A DNA stretch of 64,000 nt from Sphingomonas aerophila (GCF_014199305.1 NZ_JACIJK010000001.1:310001-374000), one strand, 5' to 3'. Numbered from the stretch's first letter, positions 27,028 to 38,786 are shown. The notes: generated from the letters alone by a model not told the origin. Made by a program: numbers and translations.

Positions 27028-28362
27028 TCAGCCGACGCGAGTAAGGCGCGCGATAAAGAACCCGTCGCACCCACCCTTGTCCGCCAACATGCCCGGCAGG
27101 GTGCGCAGGTGCTCGCCATCGCCCCGCGTCCGGATGGCGACTTGCAGCGCCTCGGGCACGCGATCGGTGATCTTGTCGAGCCGATAATCGGGCCGGGCCG
27201 CCAGGAACGCGTCGAGCTGCTCCTCCCCCTCCTCAGGCTCCAGCGAGCAGGTCGCGAATACCATGACGCCACCCGGGCGCACCCAGTCGGCCGCACGCGC
27301 CAGGATCCTCGCCTGCAGTTCCGCCATCTCGGCGACGATGCCCGCATGGGCGCGGTAGAGCACATCGGGGTGGCGGCGAAAGATCCCGGTCGCGCTGCAT
27401 GGCGCATCGACCAGCACGGCATCGATAGGCTCCGCGGGAGCCCACTCCAGCACGTCGGCGGTGACCACCGTGGCGGACAGTCCCGTCCGCGTCAGGTTGT
27501 CGCGAAGTCGCGCCAGACGACTTTTGGAGACATCGACGGCCGTCACCGCCTTGCCCGATGCCGCCAGTTGCAGCGTCTTGCCTCCGGGTGCCGCACACAG
27601 GTCGATCGTGGAGCCGCCCACGTCCGCCAGCAGACGGGCGGGCAGGGACGCGGAAAGGTCCTGTACCCACCAGCCACCCTCGGCAAAGCCGGGCAGCTCG
27701 GGTACGGGCGCATGCCCGCTCGCCAGCCGCACGCTTCCGGTCGCCAGGCTCGTGCCGGACAGCCGGCCAGCCCATTCCTCGGTCGCGCTGGCATCAGCAA
27801 GACTGAGGTCCGTCGGCGGCTGGGTGGCGAGCGACAGGGCGGCCGCCGCGACCATCTCCTCGCCCCATGCCGCGTGCCAGCGTTCGGCCACCGCCTCCGG
27901 CAATGTCGCCGCTTCGGGCAGCGTGGCACCGGCGCGCATCACCGTCCCGAACACCCCGTGCACCAGCTTGCGCGGACCGCCATCGACCAGCGGCAGCACT
28001 GTCGCGATCGCGGCGTGCGGCGGGGTGCCGAGCGCCAGCGTCTGCGCCAGCGCGATGCGCAGCGCCATGCGCGCCTTTGCATCGTCGGGCAGGCGTTGCC
28101 GTGTGGCGCCGTCGATCAGCGCGTCCAGGTCGCCGAGCCGCCGCAGTGCTTCCGCCGCGATCGCATGGGCCAGCCCGCCGTCGGGCCCATGCACCGCGCG
28201 TGTCGCCGCCGGCAACGCCGCCTCCAGCGCCTCTCCCCGGCGCAACACCGCGTCGAGCAGCCGCAGCGCGGCGCGGCGGGCAGGGGTGCCGAGCGGGTCG
28301 GCAGGCCGGCGGGGGGCGGTGTCGCGTTTGGCGGGACGGCGGGCATCTTGCGGATGGGACAT
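27028..28362 (-). CDS. rsmB: 16S rRNA m5C methyltransferase RsmB
   Basis: This 444-residue protein has a NusB-like RNA-binding domain (residues about 25-165) and a Rossmann methyltransferase domain. The SAM site is [14 protein letters not shown]. The two cysteines of m5C methyltransferases appear in [15 protein letters not shown] and [14 protein letters not shown]. The enzyme methylates C967 of 16S rRNA in E. coli. The start at 28362 gives a basic leader ([17 protein letters not shown]). It is divergent from the SDHAF4-like gene across about 50 bases. Confidence 0.94.
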   Translation of the reverse strand: MSHPQDARRPAKRDTAPRRPADPLGTPARRAALRLLDAVLRRGEALEAALPAATRAVHGPDGGLAHAIAAEALRRLGDLDALIDGATRQRLPDDAKARMALRIALAQTLALGTPPHAAIATVLPLVDGGPRKLVHGVFGTVMRAGATLPEAATLPEAVAERWHAAWGEEMVAAAALSLATQPPTDLSLADASATEEWAGRLSGTSLATGSVRLASGHAPVPELPGFAEGGWWVQDLSASLPARLLADVGGSTIDLCAAPGGKTLQLAASGKAVTAVDVSKSRLARLRDNLTRTGLSATVVTADVLEWAPAEPIDAVLVDAPCSATGIFRRHPDVLYRAHAGIVAEMAELQARILARAADWVRPGGVMVFATCSLEPEEGEEQLDAFLAARPDYRLDKITDRVPEALQVAIRTRGDGEHLRTLPGMLADKGGCDGFFIARLTRVG

Positions 28363-28413
28363 GTCAGCCCGATGTGGCGGTGAAGTGTCCCTCGCGCAAC
28401 GGAGCCTGTGATC

Positions 28414-28575
28414 ATGGGTCAGCGCCCCCCGAACCTGAAGCCGCCCGCTTACCTCAGCAAGAACAAGCCCGTGCCCCAGCCGGAGGACCGCCCGCGTCCA
28501 CCGGTCGACCCGCTCGGCACCGATCCCGTCCGCTATGGCGATTGGGAGCAAAAGGGCATCGCGATCGACTTCTGA
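28414..28575 (+). CDS. DUF1674 protein (SDHAF4-like succinate dehydrogenase assembly factor)
   Basis: This 53-residue protein ends in the strongly conserved DUF1674 block [21 protein letters not shown]. The preceding part is a Pro/Lys-rich leader. Eukaryotic SDHAF4 binds the flavinylated SDHA subunit and protects it before assembly of complex II; the bacterial homologue presumably does the same. The sdh genes are not in this window. GGAG lies about 10 bases before the ATG. It starts 50 bases from the divergent rsmB and ends 52 bases before purH. Confidence 0.92.
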   Translation: MGQRPPNLKPPAYLSKNKPVPQPEDRPRPPVDPLGTDPVRYGDWEQKGIAIDF

Positions 28576-28627
28576 CGCGCGGCAGCCCCCTGTTCGCACC
28601 CGTCCTGTGCGGGTAAAGGCGCGGGCC

Positions 28628-30196
28628 ATGACCAGCATCCCCATCCGCCGCGCCCTGTTGTCCGTGTCCGACAAGACGGGGGTGGTCGATCTCGCCCGCA
28701 CGCTCGCCGACAAGGGGGTAGAGCTCGTCTCCACCGGTGGCACGGCAAAGGCGCTGCGCGATGCTGGCCTGACCGTGCTCGACGTGGCGGAGCTGACCGG
28801 CTTTCCCGAAATGATGGACGGCCGCGTCAAGACGCTGCACCCGACCGTTCATGGCGGTCTGTTGGCGGTGCGCGACGATCCCGAACACGCGGCCGCCATG
28901 GCCGAACATGGCATCGGTGCGATCGATCTGGTGGTCGTCAACCTTTACCCGTTCGAGGCGACGGTCGCGCGCGGGGCCGATCGCGACACGGTGATCGAGA
29001 ATATCGACATTGGCGGCCCGTCCATGGTGCGCTCTGCCGCCAAGAACCACGCTTATGTCGCCATCGTCACCGATCCCGCCGATTATGCGGTGGTGGCCCG
29101 TGGCGAAACGACGCTGGACGAACGGCGCGGTTTTGCGGCCAAGGCGTTCGCGGCGACCGCCGCCTATGACGGCGCCATCGCGCGCTGGTTCGGTCAGGTC
29201 GACCAGGGGCAGCGCTTTCCCGCCACCCTGCCGCTCGCGCTGCGCCGCGCGGGCGAGCTTCGTTATGGTGAGAACCCGCATCAGGCCGCGGCCTTCTACA
29301 CTGGAAACGACGGCGTGCGCGGCATCGGTCAGGCGCGGCAGGTGCAGGGCAAGGAGCTTAGCTACAACAATCTCAACGATGCCGATGCCGCGCTGGAACT
29401 GGTGGCCGAGTTCCGCGATGCGGAGCCGACCTGCGTCATCGTCAAGCACGCCAATCCGTGCGGCGTCGCCAGCGGAGCGACGTTAGAGGCGGCATACGCC
29501 TCCGCCTTTGCTTGCGACACCGTGTCGGCCTTTGGCGGCATCGTCGCGGTGAACCGCCCGCTCGACGAAGCAACCGCGCGCGCCATCGCCGGCATCTTCA
29601 CCGAAGTGGTCGTCGCCCCCGACGCTGACGAAGCGGCGCTTGCGGTGTTCGCGGCCAAGAAGAACCTGCGCTTGCTGCTGACCGGCGAACTACCCGACCC
29701 GACCCGCGATGGCCTGTCGGCCAAGTCGATCGCGGGCGGCTGGCTCGTGCAGGGGCGCGACAATGGCGTCCTCACCGACGACATGCTGCGTGTCGTCACA
29801 AAGCGGCAGCCAACGGCACAGGAGCTGGCCGACTGCCGCTTTGCCTGGACGGTCGCCAAGCACGTCAAGTCGAACGCCATCGTCTATGCCAAGGATGGCG
29901 CCACCGCCGGCGTTGGTGCGGGGCAGATGAACCGGCTCGAATCGGCGCGCATCGCCGCCTGGAAGGCAAAGGACGCCGCGGACAAGGCAGGCTGGGGGAC
30001 GCCGCACACCGTCGGCTCCGCCGTCGCGTCGGACGCTTTCTTCCCCTTCGCCGACGGCTTGCTGGCGGCGGTGGAGGCCGGGGCGACCGCGGTGATCCAG
30101 CCGGGCGGGTCGATCCGGGATGAGGAAGTGATCGCCGTGGCCGATCAGGCGGGTCTCGCCATGGTCTTCACCGGCATGCGCCACTTCCGCCACTAA
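28628..30196 (+). CDS. purH: Bifunctional purine biosynthesis protein PurH
   Basis: This 522-residue enzyme carries out the last two steps of IMP synthesis. The N-terminal IMP cyclohydrolase domain (residues 1-195) shows [28 protein letters not shown] and [15 protein letters not shown]. The C-terminal AICAR transformylase domain shows [22 protein letters not shown] (catalytic His) and [10 protein letters not shown]. The length is normal. ATG at 28628 matches family starts. It converges on the flippase gene 4 bases downstream. Confidence 0.97.
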   Translation: MTSIPIRRALLSVSDKTGVVDLARTLADKGVELVSTGGTAKALRDAGLTVLDVAELTGFPEMMDGRVKTLHPTVHGGLLAVRDDPEHAAAMAEHGIGAIDLVVVNLYPFEATVARGADRDTVIENIDIGGPSMVRSAAKNHAYVAIVTDPADYAVVARGETTLDERRGFAAKAFAATAAYDGAIARWFGQVDQGQRFPATLPLALRRAGELRYGENPHQAAAFYTGNDGVRGIGQARQVQGKELSYNNLNDADAALELVAEFRDAEPTCVIVKHANPCGVASGATLEAAYASAFACDTVSAFGGIVAVNRPLDEATARAIAGIFTEVVVAPDADEAALAVFAAKKNLRLLLTGELPDPTRDGLSAKSIAGGWLVQGRDNGVLTDDMLRVVTKRQPTAQELADCRFAWTVAKHVKSNAIVYAKDGATAGVGAGQMNRLESARIAAWKAKDAADKAGWGTPHTVGSAVASDAFFPFADGLLAAVEAGATAVIQPGGSIRDEEVIAVADQAGLAMVFTGMRHFRH

Positions 30197-30200
30197 TCGG

Positions 30201-31718
30201 TCAGGCGACGGGCGCTCCCTGTTTCGGCAGGGTCGCCTCGTCCGCCTTGGGCATCGACCCGAACAGCGCCCGGTCAGCGGGCCCGAACGCCCAGCGCCAC
30301 AGCACGAACAGGTACGTCGCGGCGATGGCCGGCTCGCCACCCGCCAGTTCCAGCCATTCGAGCTCCTTCGGCAGGGCGGTAAAGGCGGATCCGACAAGGA
30401 TCGCCGCCAGCGCCGCCCATACCAGCGGCCAGCGCAGCGGGTTGACCGACGCCGAGAGCAGCCGCCCCAGTACCCGCGCCTTGATCAGCGAGGTGAGCCC
30501 GACAGAGGTCATCAGCGCAATCGCCGGCCCAGCCGCCTGGTAATTGGGCGGCCAGCCTGCCCAGCGCATGGCAAAGATCAGGAAAAAGCTGAAACCGACC
30601 TGAAAGGCTAGCATCGCCGCCGAGATCAGCAGGTTCCGCATGCGCGCCACATAGACCAGCGCCGATTCACTCACTGCGCCGGCAGAGGCCAGCACTTCCG
30701 CGGTCAGCAGGAACGCCAGCGCGGCCGTGCCCGCCACGAATTGCGGCCCGACCACGCCCATCACGGCCTCACCCGGAATGGAGCCCATCAGCGCCAGGCA
30801 TCCTTGCGCGGCCATGATCCAGAACGCGACCTGCCGTACCTGGTTCGCGACCGCCGCGCGATCGTTTCGCGCCAGGCTGTCGGTGATGACTGGCCCCAGG
30901 ATCGGGTCAAAGCTGGTTTTCAGCTTTTGCGGCAGGGACGCGACCTGCTGCGCCATGTAATAGATGCCGACGATCTTGGGCGCGAACATCACGCCCAGGA
31001 TGAAGCGGTCGACGTTGCGGCTGCCCCATTCCAGTGCATCGGCACCGGCGAGCGGCGCATTGGCGCGGGCGAGCGCGAACAAGGGCCGTACCTGCGGCGA
31101 CCAGCCCCGCGGCATGCCGTAGCTGCGCACGAACGGCACCAGGCTTGCGATCAGCGCCGCCAGCATGGACGCGACATAGGACAGCACCAGCCCGTCCCGG
31201 ATCGAGTAAAAGGAGAATGCCCAGGCGGCGATGGAGATGGTCCAGGGCTCCACGATCGCCCGCGCCCGCACCGTCGCCTTCACGTCGAGGCGATAGGCAA
31301 GCGCGGCCAGGCTGACGTCGGACCAGGCGCTGGCGATAATGATGCACGGCAACCAGCGATCCAGGCCGACAATGGCCGAATTGGGGTACATGATCTCCGG
31401 AAAGGTGATCAGCACCGCGCTCGCCGTCAGCGACGCGACCAGCGCCACCGCCATCGCGTCCCAGGCGACGCAGACATGCGGCCGGTCCGCCTTTGACAAG
31501 GCCTGCGCCAGCCCGCGCTTCAGCCCCAGCGTCGCCAGCAGCGCGGCAAGCTCCACAACCACCACGGCGATCGCGAAGCGTCCGACCAGGTCAGGGCCGT
31601 ACAGGCGCCCGGCAATGAACAGGAACGGGATGCGCGCGGCCAGGCGCAGAACGAACCCTGCTATATTGGTGCGCCCGCCCTTGGCGAGCGTCGCGATGTC
31701 CTGCTGCTGCTCGGTCAT
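30201..31718 (-). CDS. Wzx/MATE-like oligosaccharide flippase family protein
   Basis: This 505-residue membrane protein has about 12-14 predicted helices. It begins ATLAKGGRTNIAGFVLRLAARIPFLFIAGRLYGP, which fits the polysaccharide_synt family of lipid-linked oligosaccharide flippases. A charged loop (SRNVDRFILGVMFAPKIVGIYYMAQQ) resembles the central segment of Wzx proteins. No glycosyltransferase or polymerase gene is adjacent, so this is an isolated flippase gene. The substrate is unknown. The start at 31718 is chosen because the upstream frame is not hydrophobic. Confidence 0.85.
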   Translation of the reverse strand: MTEQQQDIATLAKGGRTNIAGFVLRLAARIPFLFIAGRLYGPDLVGRFAIAVVVVELAALLATLGLKRGLAQALSKADRPHVCVAWDAMAVALVASLTASAVLITFPEIMYPNSAIVGLDRWLPCIIIASAWSDVSLAALAYRLDVKATVRARAIVEPWTISIAAWAFSFYSIRDGLVLSYVASMLAALIASLVPFVRSYGMPRGWSPQVRPLFALARANAPLAGADALEWGSRNVDRFILGVMFAPKIVGIYYMAQQVASLPQKLKTSFDPILGPVITDSLARNDRAAVANQVRQVAFWIMAAQGCLALMGSIPGEAVMGVVGPQFVAGTAALAFLLTAEVLASAGAVSESALVYVARMRNLLISAAMLAFQVGFSFFLIFAMRWAGWPPNYQAAGPAIALMTSVGLTSLIKARVLGRLLSASVNPLRWPLVWAALAAILVGSAFTALPKELEWLELAGGEPAIAATYLFVLWRWAFGPADRALFGSMPKADEATLPKQGAPVA

Positions 31719-31787
31719 CGGCAGATGGCCGACGTCGGAGAGTGGGGCATCGGGTCGGCAAATGCGCTGGAGAAAAGGAGGGCGGAA

Positions 31788-31865
31788 ATGGCCATTGCCC
31801 CGCTTTTGCACATTTGGGCCCCTGTAGGACAGCGAACTCGACGCGTCGTGTTGGTCACCCGATGA
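31788..31865 (+). CDS. Candidate 25-residue micro-ORF with strong ribosome site
   Basis: AAGGAGG lies 6 bases before the ATG at 31788. The ORF encodes a 25-residue peptide (MAIAPLLHIWAPVGQ, then TRRVVLVTR). Its TGA overlaps an ATG at 31862 (ATGA) that opens a 66-codon frame running antisense into the DUF1294 gene. It sits in the 207-base gap between the flippase and DUF1294 genes. The ribosome site is unusually good for this genome, but the peptide matches nothing known. Confidence 0.35.
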   Translation: MAIAPLLHIWAPVGQRTRRVVLVTR

Positions 31866-31925
31866 CGAAGGCGGCCCGTGCCTTGCCCAGCGGACGAAGC
31901 TCGCACAATCGGCGCATCGCCTTTG

Positions 31926-32192
31926 TCAGAACAGAAGAAGGATTGTCCCTGCGCCGACCTGCACGGCCGCGATCAGCATCAACCGGGTCGAGAACGGCTC
32001 CTTGCGCGTCTTGTGGCGGAACAGCTGACGCGCCGCAAAGGCCCCCGGCGACCCACCGATAAGGGCCAGCCACAGCAGGTCGGCCTCTGGCACCCGGCGC
32101 TGGCGGGCTATCGCCCGTCGCGTGTCCTGCCAGAACCGAACCACCGTCCAGCCGTTCACGAACACCAGCCAGGAAAGCGCAGCGGCGACCAT
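31926..32192 (-). CDS. DUF1294 small membrane protein
   Basis: This 88-residue membrane protein has the DUF1294 pattern. An N-terminal helix (AALSWLVFVNGWTVVRFW) is followed by DTRRAIARQRRVPEADLLWLALIGGSPGAFAA and a RHKTRKEPF loop. A final helix ends in GAGTILLLF. Many homologues carry an N-terminal cold-shock domain; this one lacks it. ATG at 32192 is preferred over an in-frame TTG two codons upstream. The function is unknown. Confidence 0.88.
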   Translation of the reverse strand: MVAAALSWLVFVNGWTVVRFWQDTRRAIARQRRVPEADLLWLALIGGSPGAFAARQLFRHKTRKEPFSTRLMLIAAVQVGAGTILLLF

Positions 32193-32225
32193 GGACAAGC
32201 CCTAATCCACAGATATTAGCGCAAG

Positions 32226-32576
32226 GTGCATCGCCCGCCTGTGACATCGAACCTCGCCTTCAGCCACGTGCAGACCATCGGCGCCTTCCTGATCGCGCTG
32301 TTTGCGTTTGGTCTTTCGGCCATGTTCCTGGACCGTACCCCGCTGCTCATCGACCCCGGCCCTGATCTCGACTGGCCCTTCGGGCTGCTGGGCATCGCTA
32401 TGGGTCTCTGGGCGGCAAACCGCATCACCAGCGTTCCCGGCACTTCCGCCGGACGCCTGGGACGCGTCGCGCTCTGGATCATGCTGCCGCTGCTTCTCTG
32501 CTTCGGCCTGCCCAAGCTCGGTAGCCAACTGAACGAGGCGATCAGCTTCGGAGCGGAGGCGAGGAGGAGCAGCTGA
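32226..32576 (+). CDS. Hypothetical membrane protein (N-terminal part of a probable frameshifted gene)
   Basis: This 116-residue frame has three hydrophobic segments, about residues 16-34 (IGAFLIALFAFGLSAMF), 48-62 and 79-95. It starts at GTG 32226, with a second GTG at 32241. It ends at 32576 right after a GAGGAGGAG run. The following frame (32579-32809) reads like the soluble tail of the same protein, so this may be the front half of one gene interrupted by a single-base change. If intact, it would be a small standalone membrane protein. No family is recognised. Confidence 0.5.
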   Translation: MHRPPVTSNLAFSHVQTIGAFLIALFAFGLSAMFLDRTPLLIDPGPDLDWPFGLLGIAMGLWAANRITSVPGTSAGRLGRVALWIMLPLLLCFGLPKLGSQLNEAISFGAEARRSS

Positions 32577-32578
32577 CC

Positions 32579-32809
32579 GTGCTCCTCGTTGGGAAGAACC
32601 GCGGCATCCGCGGCAAGGGACGCCCCTTCTACGAGGCTGACCTGGCAACCCCGTTCAACAATCAAACAATGAAGCTGCGCGTGGACGACGCTGTCTTTGA
32701 CCGCGTAGAGCCCAATCGGGAGTGCGTCACGCTTCTGATCGAGCGCGCGCCCAACGGCGCCGCGCGCTTGCTCAGGCCGCTACGATGGCAGGTGCCATGC
32801 CCTTGGTAG
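32579..32809 (+). CDS. Hypothetical protein (probable C-terminal part of the preceding membrane protein)
   Basis: The 76-residue frame reads LLVGKNRGIRGKGRPFYEAD, then LKLRVDDAVFDRVEPN and ERAPNGAARLLRPLRW. This layout, a VxGKRxxRGxG stretch, a strand and a VxxxxFDRVxPG stretch, is typical of the soluble tail of small membrane proteins. It is not typical of a protein of its own. It starts at GTG 32579, two bases after the previous stop, and the frame is open back to 32525. It is either translationally coupled or the rest of a frameshifted gene. Confidence 0.5.
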   Translation: MLLVGKNRGIRGKGRPFYEADLATPFNNQTMKLRVDDAVFDRVEPNRECVTLLIERAPNGAARLLRPLRWQVPCPW

Positions 32810-32856
32810 GGGTTTTTCCAAGCCCCGGCCGGAACGCGAAAACCTCAGCCTGGTAA

Positions 32857-33114
32857 TCAGCCGTCATCTTTATCCGGCCGCTTGGTGACAAAGCGCGCCT
32901 CGCCAATTTGCGTCCCGGTTCGTTGCAGGTGCCGCAGACCGAAATACGCAGCCATCACGACCGCGATAAGGAACGCGGCAAGCATGACGTTCCAGAGCTG
33001 CCGTCCTGGCTCATGAAACTCGCTCCATAGCGGGATTGCCAGCGCACCGCCGACCCACAGCACCGCCTCTGCCCTGACGATCGTCGTCCTTTTCACCTGC
33101 ATTCCTTGCTCCAC
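32857..33114 (-). CDS. Small hypothetical two-helix membrane protein
   Basis: This protein of up to 85 residues has two hydrophobic helices, about residues 18-31 (AVLWVGGALAIPLW) and 42-61 (NVMLAAFLIAVVMAAYFGL). A charged tail ends KRPDKDDG. Three starts are possible: GTG 33114 (GAGG 5 bases upstream), ATG 33102, or GTG 33096 (AAGGA 6 bases upstream). It follows the convergent frameshift candidate and precedes polA. No family is recognised. Confidence 0.6.
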   Translation of the reverse strand: MEQGMQVKRTTIVRAEAVLWVGGALAIPLWSEFHEPGRQLWNVMLAAFLIAVVMAAYFGLRHLQRTGTQIGEARFVTKRPDKDDG

Positions 33115-33156
33115 TGCATCCTCGCGCAGGCCTCCGCGTCACCGGTTGAGGGTCAC

Positions 33157-35922
<2,766 letters not shown>

Positions 35923-35960
35923 CGGGCAGGGGTGTAGCGGATCGCCGAGTGTTAATCAGC

Positions 35961-35985
35961 CCCCCGCCGGTCGCGCCGGCGGGGG
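35961..35985 (-). terminator. Strong hairpin after the 74-residue gene, upstream of polA
   Basis: A perfect 10-bp stem, CCCCCGCCGG-TCGCG-CCGGCGGGGG, lies 12 bases after the stop of the small gene at 35997. The minus-strand tail is GGCTGATTAAC, without a clear T-run. It probably isolates polA from upstream transcription. Confidence 0.65.
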
Positions 35986-35996
35986 AGTAGGGCGGA

Positions 35997-36221
35997 TTAC
36001 CGGCGACCGCGCAGCGTGTTCAGGATCGCGAGGCCGACAACGCCGACCAGCGTGGCAGTGGCAGCCGGGCGCTGCTTGGCGAATCCCTTCGCCTTGTCGG
36101 CGAGCGGGCCAGCCTGGCCCATGTTCTTGCGCGCGAAATCGCTGATCTGGGTGGACAGGCCCGGACGGGCAGCGGTGTCCGTCGGGGTGACGGTGGTGTC
36201 GGTTGCGGTGGTGGTGGTCAT
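35997..36221 (-). CDS. Small hypothetical protein with Thr-rich start
   Basis: This 74-residue protein has a Thr-rich disordered N-terminus (TTTTATDTTVTPTDTAARP). An amphipathic stretch follows (STQISDFARKNMGQAGPLADKAKGFAKQ). One short hydrophobic segment near the end (TATLVGVVGLAILNTL) is followed by RGRR. The pattern recalls small elaB/YqjD-type membrane-anchored proteins, which have a single C-terminal helix ending in basic residues, but the similarity is only in layout. It is transcribed alone, between the beta-lactamase-like gene and polA, with a terminator at its end. Confidence 0.65.
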   Translation of the reverse strand: MTTTTATDTTVTPTDTAARPGLSTQISDFARKNMGQAGPLADKAKGFAKQRPAATATLVGVVGLAILNTLRGRR

Positions 36222-36237
36222 GATGAACGCTCCCTCG

Positions 36238-36257
36238 GCCCCGCCGGGTGACGGGGC
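36238..36257 (-). terminator. Weak hairpin after the beta-lactamase-like gene
   Basis: A 6-bp stem, GCCCCG-CCGGGTGA-CGGGGC, lies 35 bases beyond the stop of the beta-lactamase-like gene on the minus strand. No T-run follows. It could be a terminator or part of the leader of the next small gene. Confidence 0.35.
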
Positions 36258-36291
36258 GCGTCGCGCTAAACGAGCAAGGGCCGTATTGGTT

Positions 36292-37449
36292 CTAATCGCC
36301 CTCGGCAGTGCCGAAATCGGTGAGCGTCAGCGTGGAGCGGGCGCCGCCGCCGTTGCCGCCGGCATAGCTCGCCACCGCCGCTGCCACGTTGCGGATCAGC
36401 GCCTGCCGCTCACCGATCGGACGAGTGGAATCGCCGATCATCACCGCGATCGCATAGCGGCGGCCGTCAGGCGCGGTCAGCAGCCCGACATCGTTGAACC
36501 CGGCATTGCGACGGCCAAGGTCCTGGCCCGTCCCTGTCTTGTGCGCGATCTTCCACCCCGACGGCAGCGCCGAGCGCAAGCGGGCACGACCGGTGACCGA
36601 CGCCCCCATTGTATCGAGCATGATTCGGGTGGAAGTTTCACTCAGCAACTCGCCGCGGGCCAAACGGGCCAGCGCATCCGCAATCGACAGGGGCGCTGCG
36701 CCGTCGGGCGGATCGCGGGTGTAAGCGTCGAGTGCCGCGATCCGCTGCGCCATCGGCAGGCGCGACCGCGCGATCTCGAAGGAATTGCCGATCGCAAAGG
36801 AAGGCTGCCAATTCAGCCCCGCGGTGCGCGACTGGAGCAAGCGCTCGCCCGGGCCAAAGCGAATGTCGCCCAACTGCTTGCGCGCGATAAAGGCGCGCAC
36901 CGCGTCCGGCCCACCAACATAATGGAGCAGCCGGTCGTTGGCGGTGTTGTCGCTATGGGTCAGCGCGCGGGTCAGCAGGTCGCCAACCGTGGTGTGAAAT
37001 CCGTCACCCTTTACCGCCAGAAAGGCGATGGGCTGGTGAAACAGCGTCAAATCCTCGGCGCGCACGACAATGGGGTCGTCCAGTCGGGCGCGGCCCTGAT
37101 CGCGCATGTCGAGCAGGGTCAGCGCGACCCACAGCTTGGACACTGATTGCTGCGGTTCGAGCTGGCGACCATTGGACTCCACCGTCCAGCCTTCGTCCAC
37201 TGCGCGGATCGCGATGCCGGCGCGACCTTCAAAGCCGGCGGCGAGCTGCCTGATCGTGTTTTCGAGCGCGGTGGGGGCGGGGCGAACCGGTCGCGCCGCG
37301 ACGGGCGGCAGCGGGATCGAAACAACAGGCGCGGTCTCCCGATCAGGCGCAACCGCGCTCGGGCCGGGACGCGAGGTAGTGCCGCACGCTACAAGTGCCG
37401 TGGCAACGATAGCGGCGCTCGTGAATTTGAAGATCTTACGATGCGACAT
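36292..37449 (-). CDS. Class A beta-lactamase-like serine hydrolase lipoprotein
   Basis: This 385-residue protein has a lipoprotein signal peptide with lipobox LVAC and lipidated Cys22. A Pro-rich linker (residues 26-60) precedes a class A beta-lactamase fold. The active-site residues are S102-V-S-K105, the SDN triad at 166-168, and KTG at 304-306. In the omega loop, where class A enzymes have E166-x-x-L-N, the sequence is T209-A-G-L-N213, so the deacylating Glu appears absent. It may therefore bind or slowly process peptidoglycan-like substrates rather than destroy beta-lactams. The start at 37449 is set by the signal peptide. Confidence 0.85.
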   Translation of the reverse strand: MSHRKIFKFTSAAIVATALVACGTTSRPGPSAVAPDRETAPVVSIPLPPVAARPVRPAPTALENTIRQLAAGFEGRAGIAIRAVDEGWTVESNGRQLEPQQSVSKLWVALTLLDMRDQGRARLDDPIVVRAEDLTLFHQPIAFLAVKGDGFHTTVGDLLTRALTHSDNTANDRLLHYVGGPDAVRAFIARKQLGDIRFGPGERLLQSRTAGLNWQPSFAIGNSFEIARSRLPMAQRIAALDAYTRDPPDGAAPLSIADALARLARGELLSETSTRIMLDTMGASVTGRARLRSALPSGWKIAHKTGTGQDLGRRNAGFNDVGLLTAPDGRRYAIAVMIGDSTRPIGERQALIRNVAAAVASYAGGNGGGARSTLTLTDFGTAEGD

Positions 37450-37577
37450 GCGGTGTAGAAACGCCCCCGAACGGTTCACGCTTGTGAGCCGGCGGGAGCC
37501 ACGAAAACAATCGCTGTTGGCGCCGGTTGCGACGAGCGCCGTCGCTGATACGACGAGATGTGATAAGCGGGGGGCCG

Positions 37578-38786
37578 GTGCAAGACCTTGATTTACCGAC
37601 CGGCGTCGACTTTCCGGTTCTCGGCATGTTGTTGCTGGTCGCGGCTCTGGTGGCCATGATCACGCGGCGCGTGCGCCTGCCCTACAGCGTCGGGTTGGTG
37701 GCCGCGGGGCTGGGTATCGCGTTGTTGGCCCCGGGCAGGGTTCCGCCGCTCAGCCGCGACCTGATCTTCTTCATCTTCCTGCCGCCGCTGGTCTTCGAGG
37801 CGGCGATCCAGATCCCCTGGAAGCCGTTCCGGCGCGAGTTGCCGCTGCTGTCCGTGCTGGTCACGATCGGCGTCGTGCTGGCCGCCGCCGTGGTGGCGGG
37901 CGGCATGCACTGGCTGGCCGGGTGGAGTTGGATCGGGGCGGGGCTGTTCGGGGTGCTGATCGCCGCGACCGATCCCGTGTCGGTGATCGCGATGTTCAAG
38001 CAAACCCATGTCGACCGGCGGTTGCACCTCTTGGTGGAGGCTGAAAGCCTGCTCAATGACGGCACCGCCGCGGTCGGTTTCGCAGTGCTGCTCGCCATCG
38101 CAACGGGCGGAAGCGCGGGTCCGGGTGACATTGCGCTCCGGCTGGTCGGCACGGTGTTGGGCGGGGTGGCGTGCGGCGCGGCGGTGTCCATCGCGCTGGT
38201 GGTGATCGCGGGGCGGACCACCGACCGGTTGGTGGAGGTCACGCTGACCATGTTGATCGCTTATGGCTCCTTCATCCTAGCCGAGCATCTGGGCGCGTCG
38301 GGGGTGATCGCGACGCTGACCGCCGGCATGGTGGTCGGCAATTACGGATTTCTCGGCTCGATCAGCGACAGCGGTCGCTCGGGCGTGCTCAATCACTGGG
38401 AGTTTGTCGCCTTTCTGGTCAACTCGCTCATCTTTCTGCTGATCGGCGGGCAGGAGGCAGGCGTGCAGATCGGGGCGGTGCTGGCCGCGGCGGGGCTGGC
38501 GGTCGTGCTGTCGCTCGCGGGGCGGGCCGTGGCGGTGTACCCGCTGATGCTCGCTTTTGCGCGAACCCGCCTGGCGGTGCCCTGGGCGTACAAGCATGTC
38601 CTGTTCTGGGGAGGGTTGCGCGGCGCGCTTGCCCTGGCGCTGGCGCTGGCGTTACCCGAAAGCGTGGCGGAGCGGGGCGAGATCATCGCCGTCGCCTTTG
38701 CCGTGGTCGCCTTTTCCATCGTGGTGCAGGGGATCAGCATGTCCTGGCTCGTGCGACGGCTGGGCCTGATTGCGGGAGAGAATTAG
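37578..38786 (+). CDS. CPA1-family Na+/H+ antiporter
   Basis: This 402-residue membrane protein has about 12 helices and fits the monovalent cation:proton antiporter-1 family. Landmarks are FIFLPPLVFEAAIQ, the IAATDPVSVIAMFK helix with the ion-binding Asp, and the LLVEAESLLNDGTAAVGF helix. FWGGLRGALALALAL near the end carries the conserved Arg. No long cytoplasmic tail is present. The start is GTG at 37578, preceded by GGGGGG; the frame upstream is not membrane-like. It is divergent from the beta-lactamase-like gene and is followed 67 bases later by the ThDP enzyme. Confidence 0.93.
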   Translation: MQDLDLPTGVDFPVLGMLLLVAALVAMITRRVRLPYSVGLVAAGLGIALLAPGRVPPLSRDLIFFIFLPPLVFEAAIQIPWKPFRRELPLLSVLVTIGVVLAAAVVAGGMHWLAGWSWIGAGLFGVLIAATDPVSVIAMFKQTHVDRRLHLLVEAESLLNDGTAAVGFAVLLAIATGGSAGPGDIALRLVGTVLGGVACGAAVSIALVVIAGRTTDRLVEVTLTMLIAYGSFILAEHLGASGVIATLTAGMVVGNYGFLGSISDSGRSGVLNHWEFVAFLVNSLIFLLIGGQEAGVQIGAVLAAAGLAVVLSLAGRAVAVYPLMLAFARTRLAVPWAYKHVLFWGGLRGALALALALALPESVAERGEIIAVAFAVVAFSIVVQGISMSWLVRRLGLIAGEN

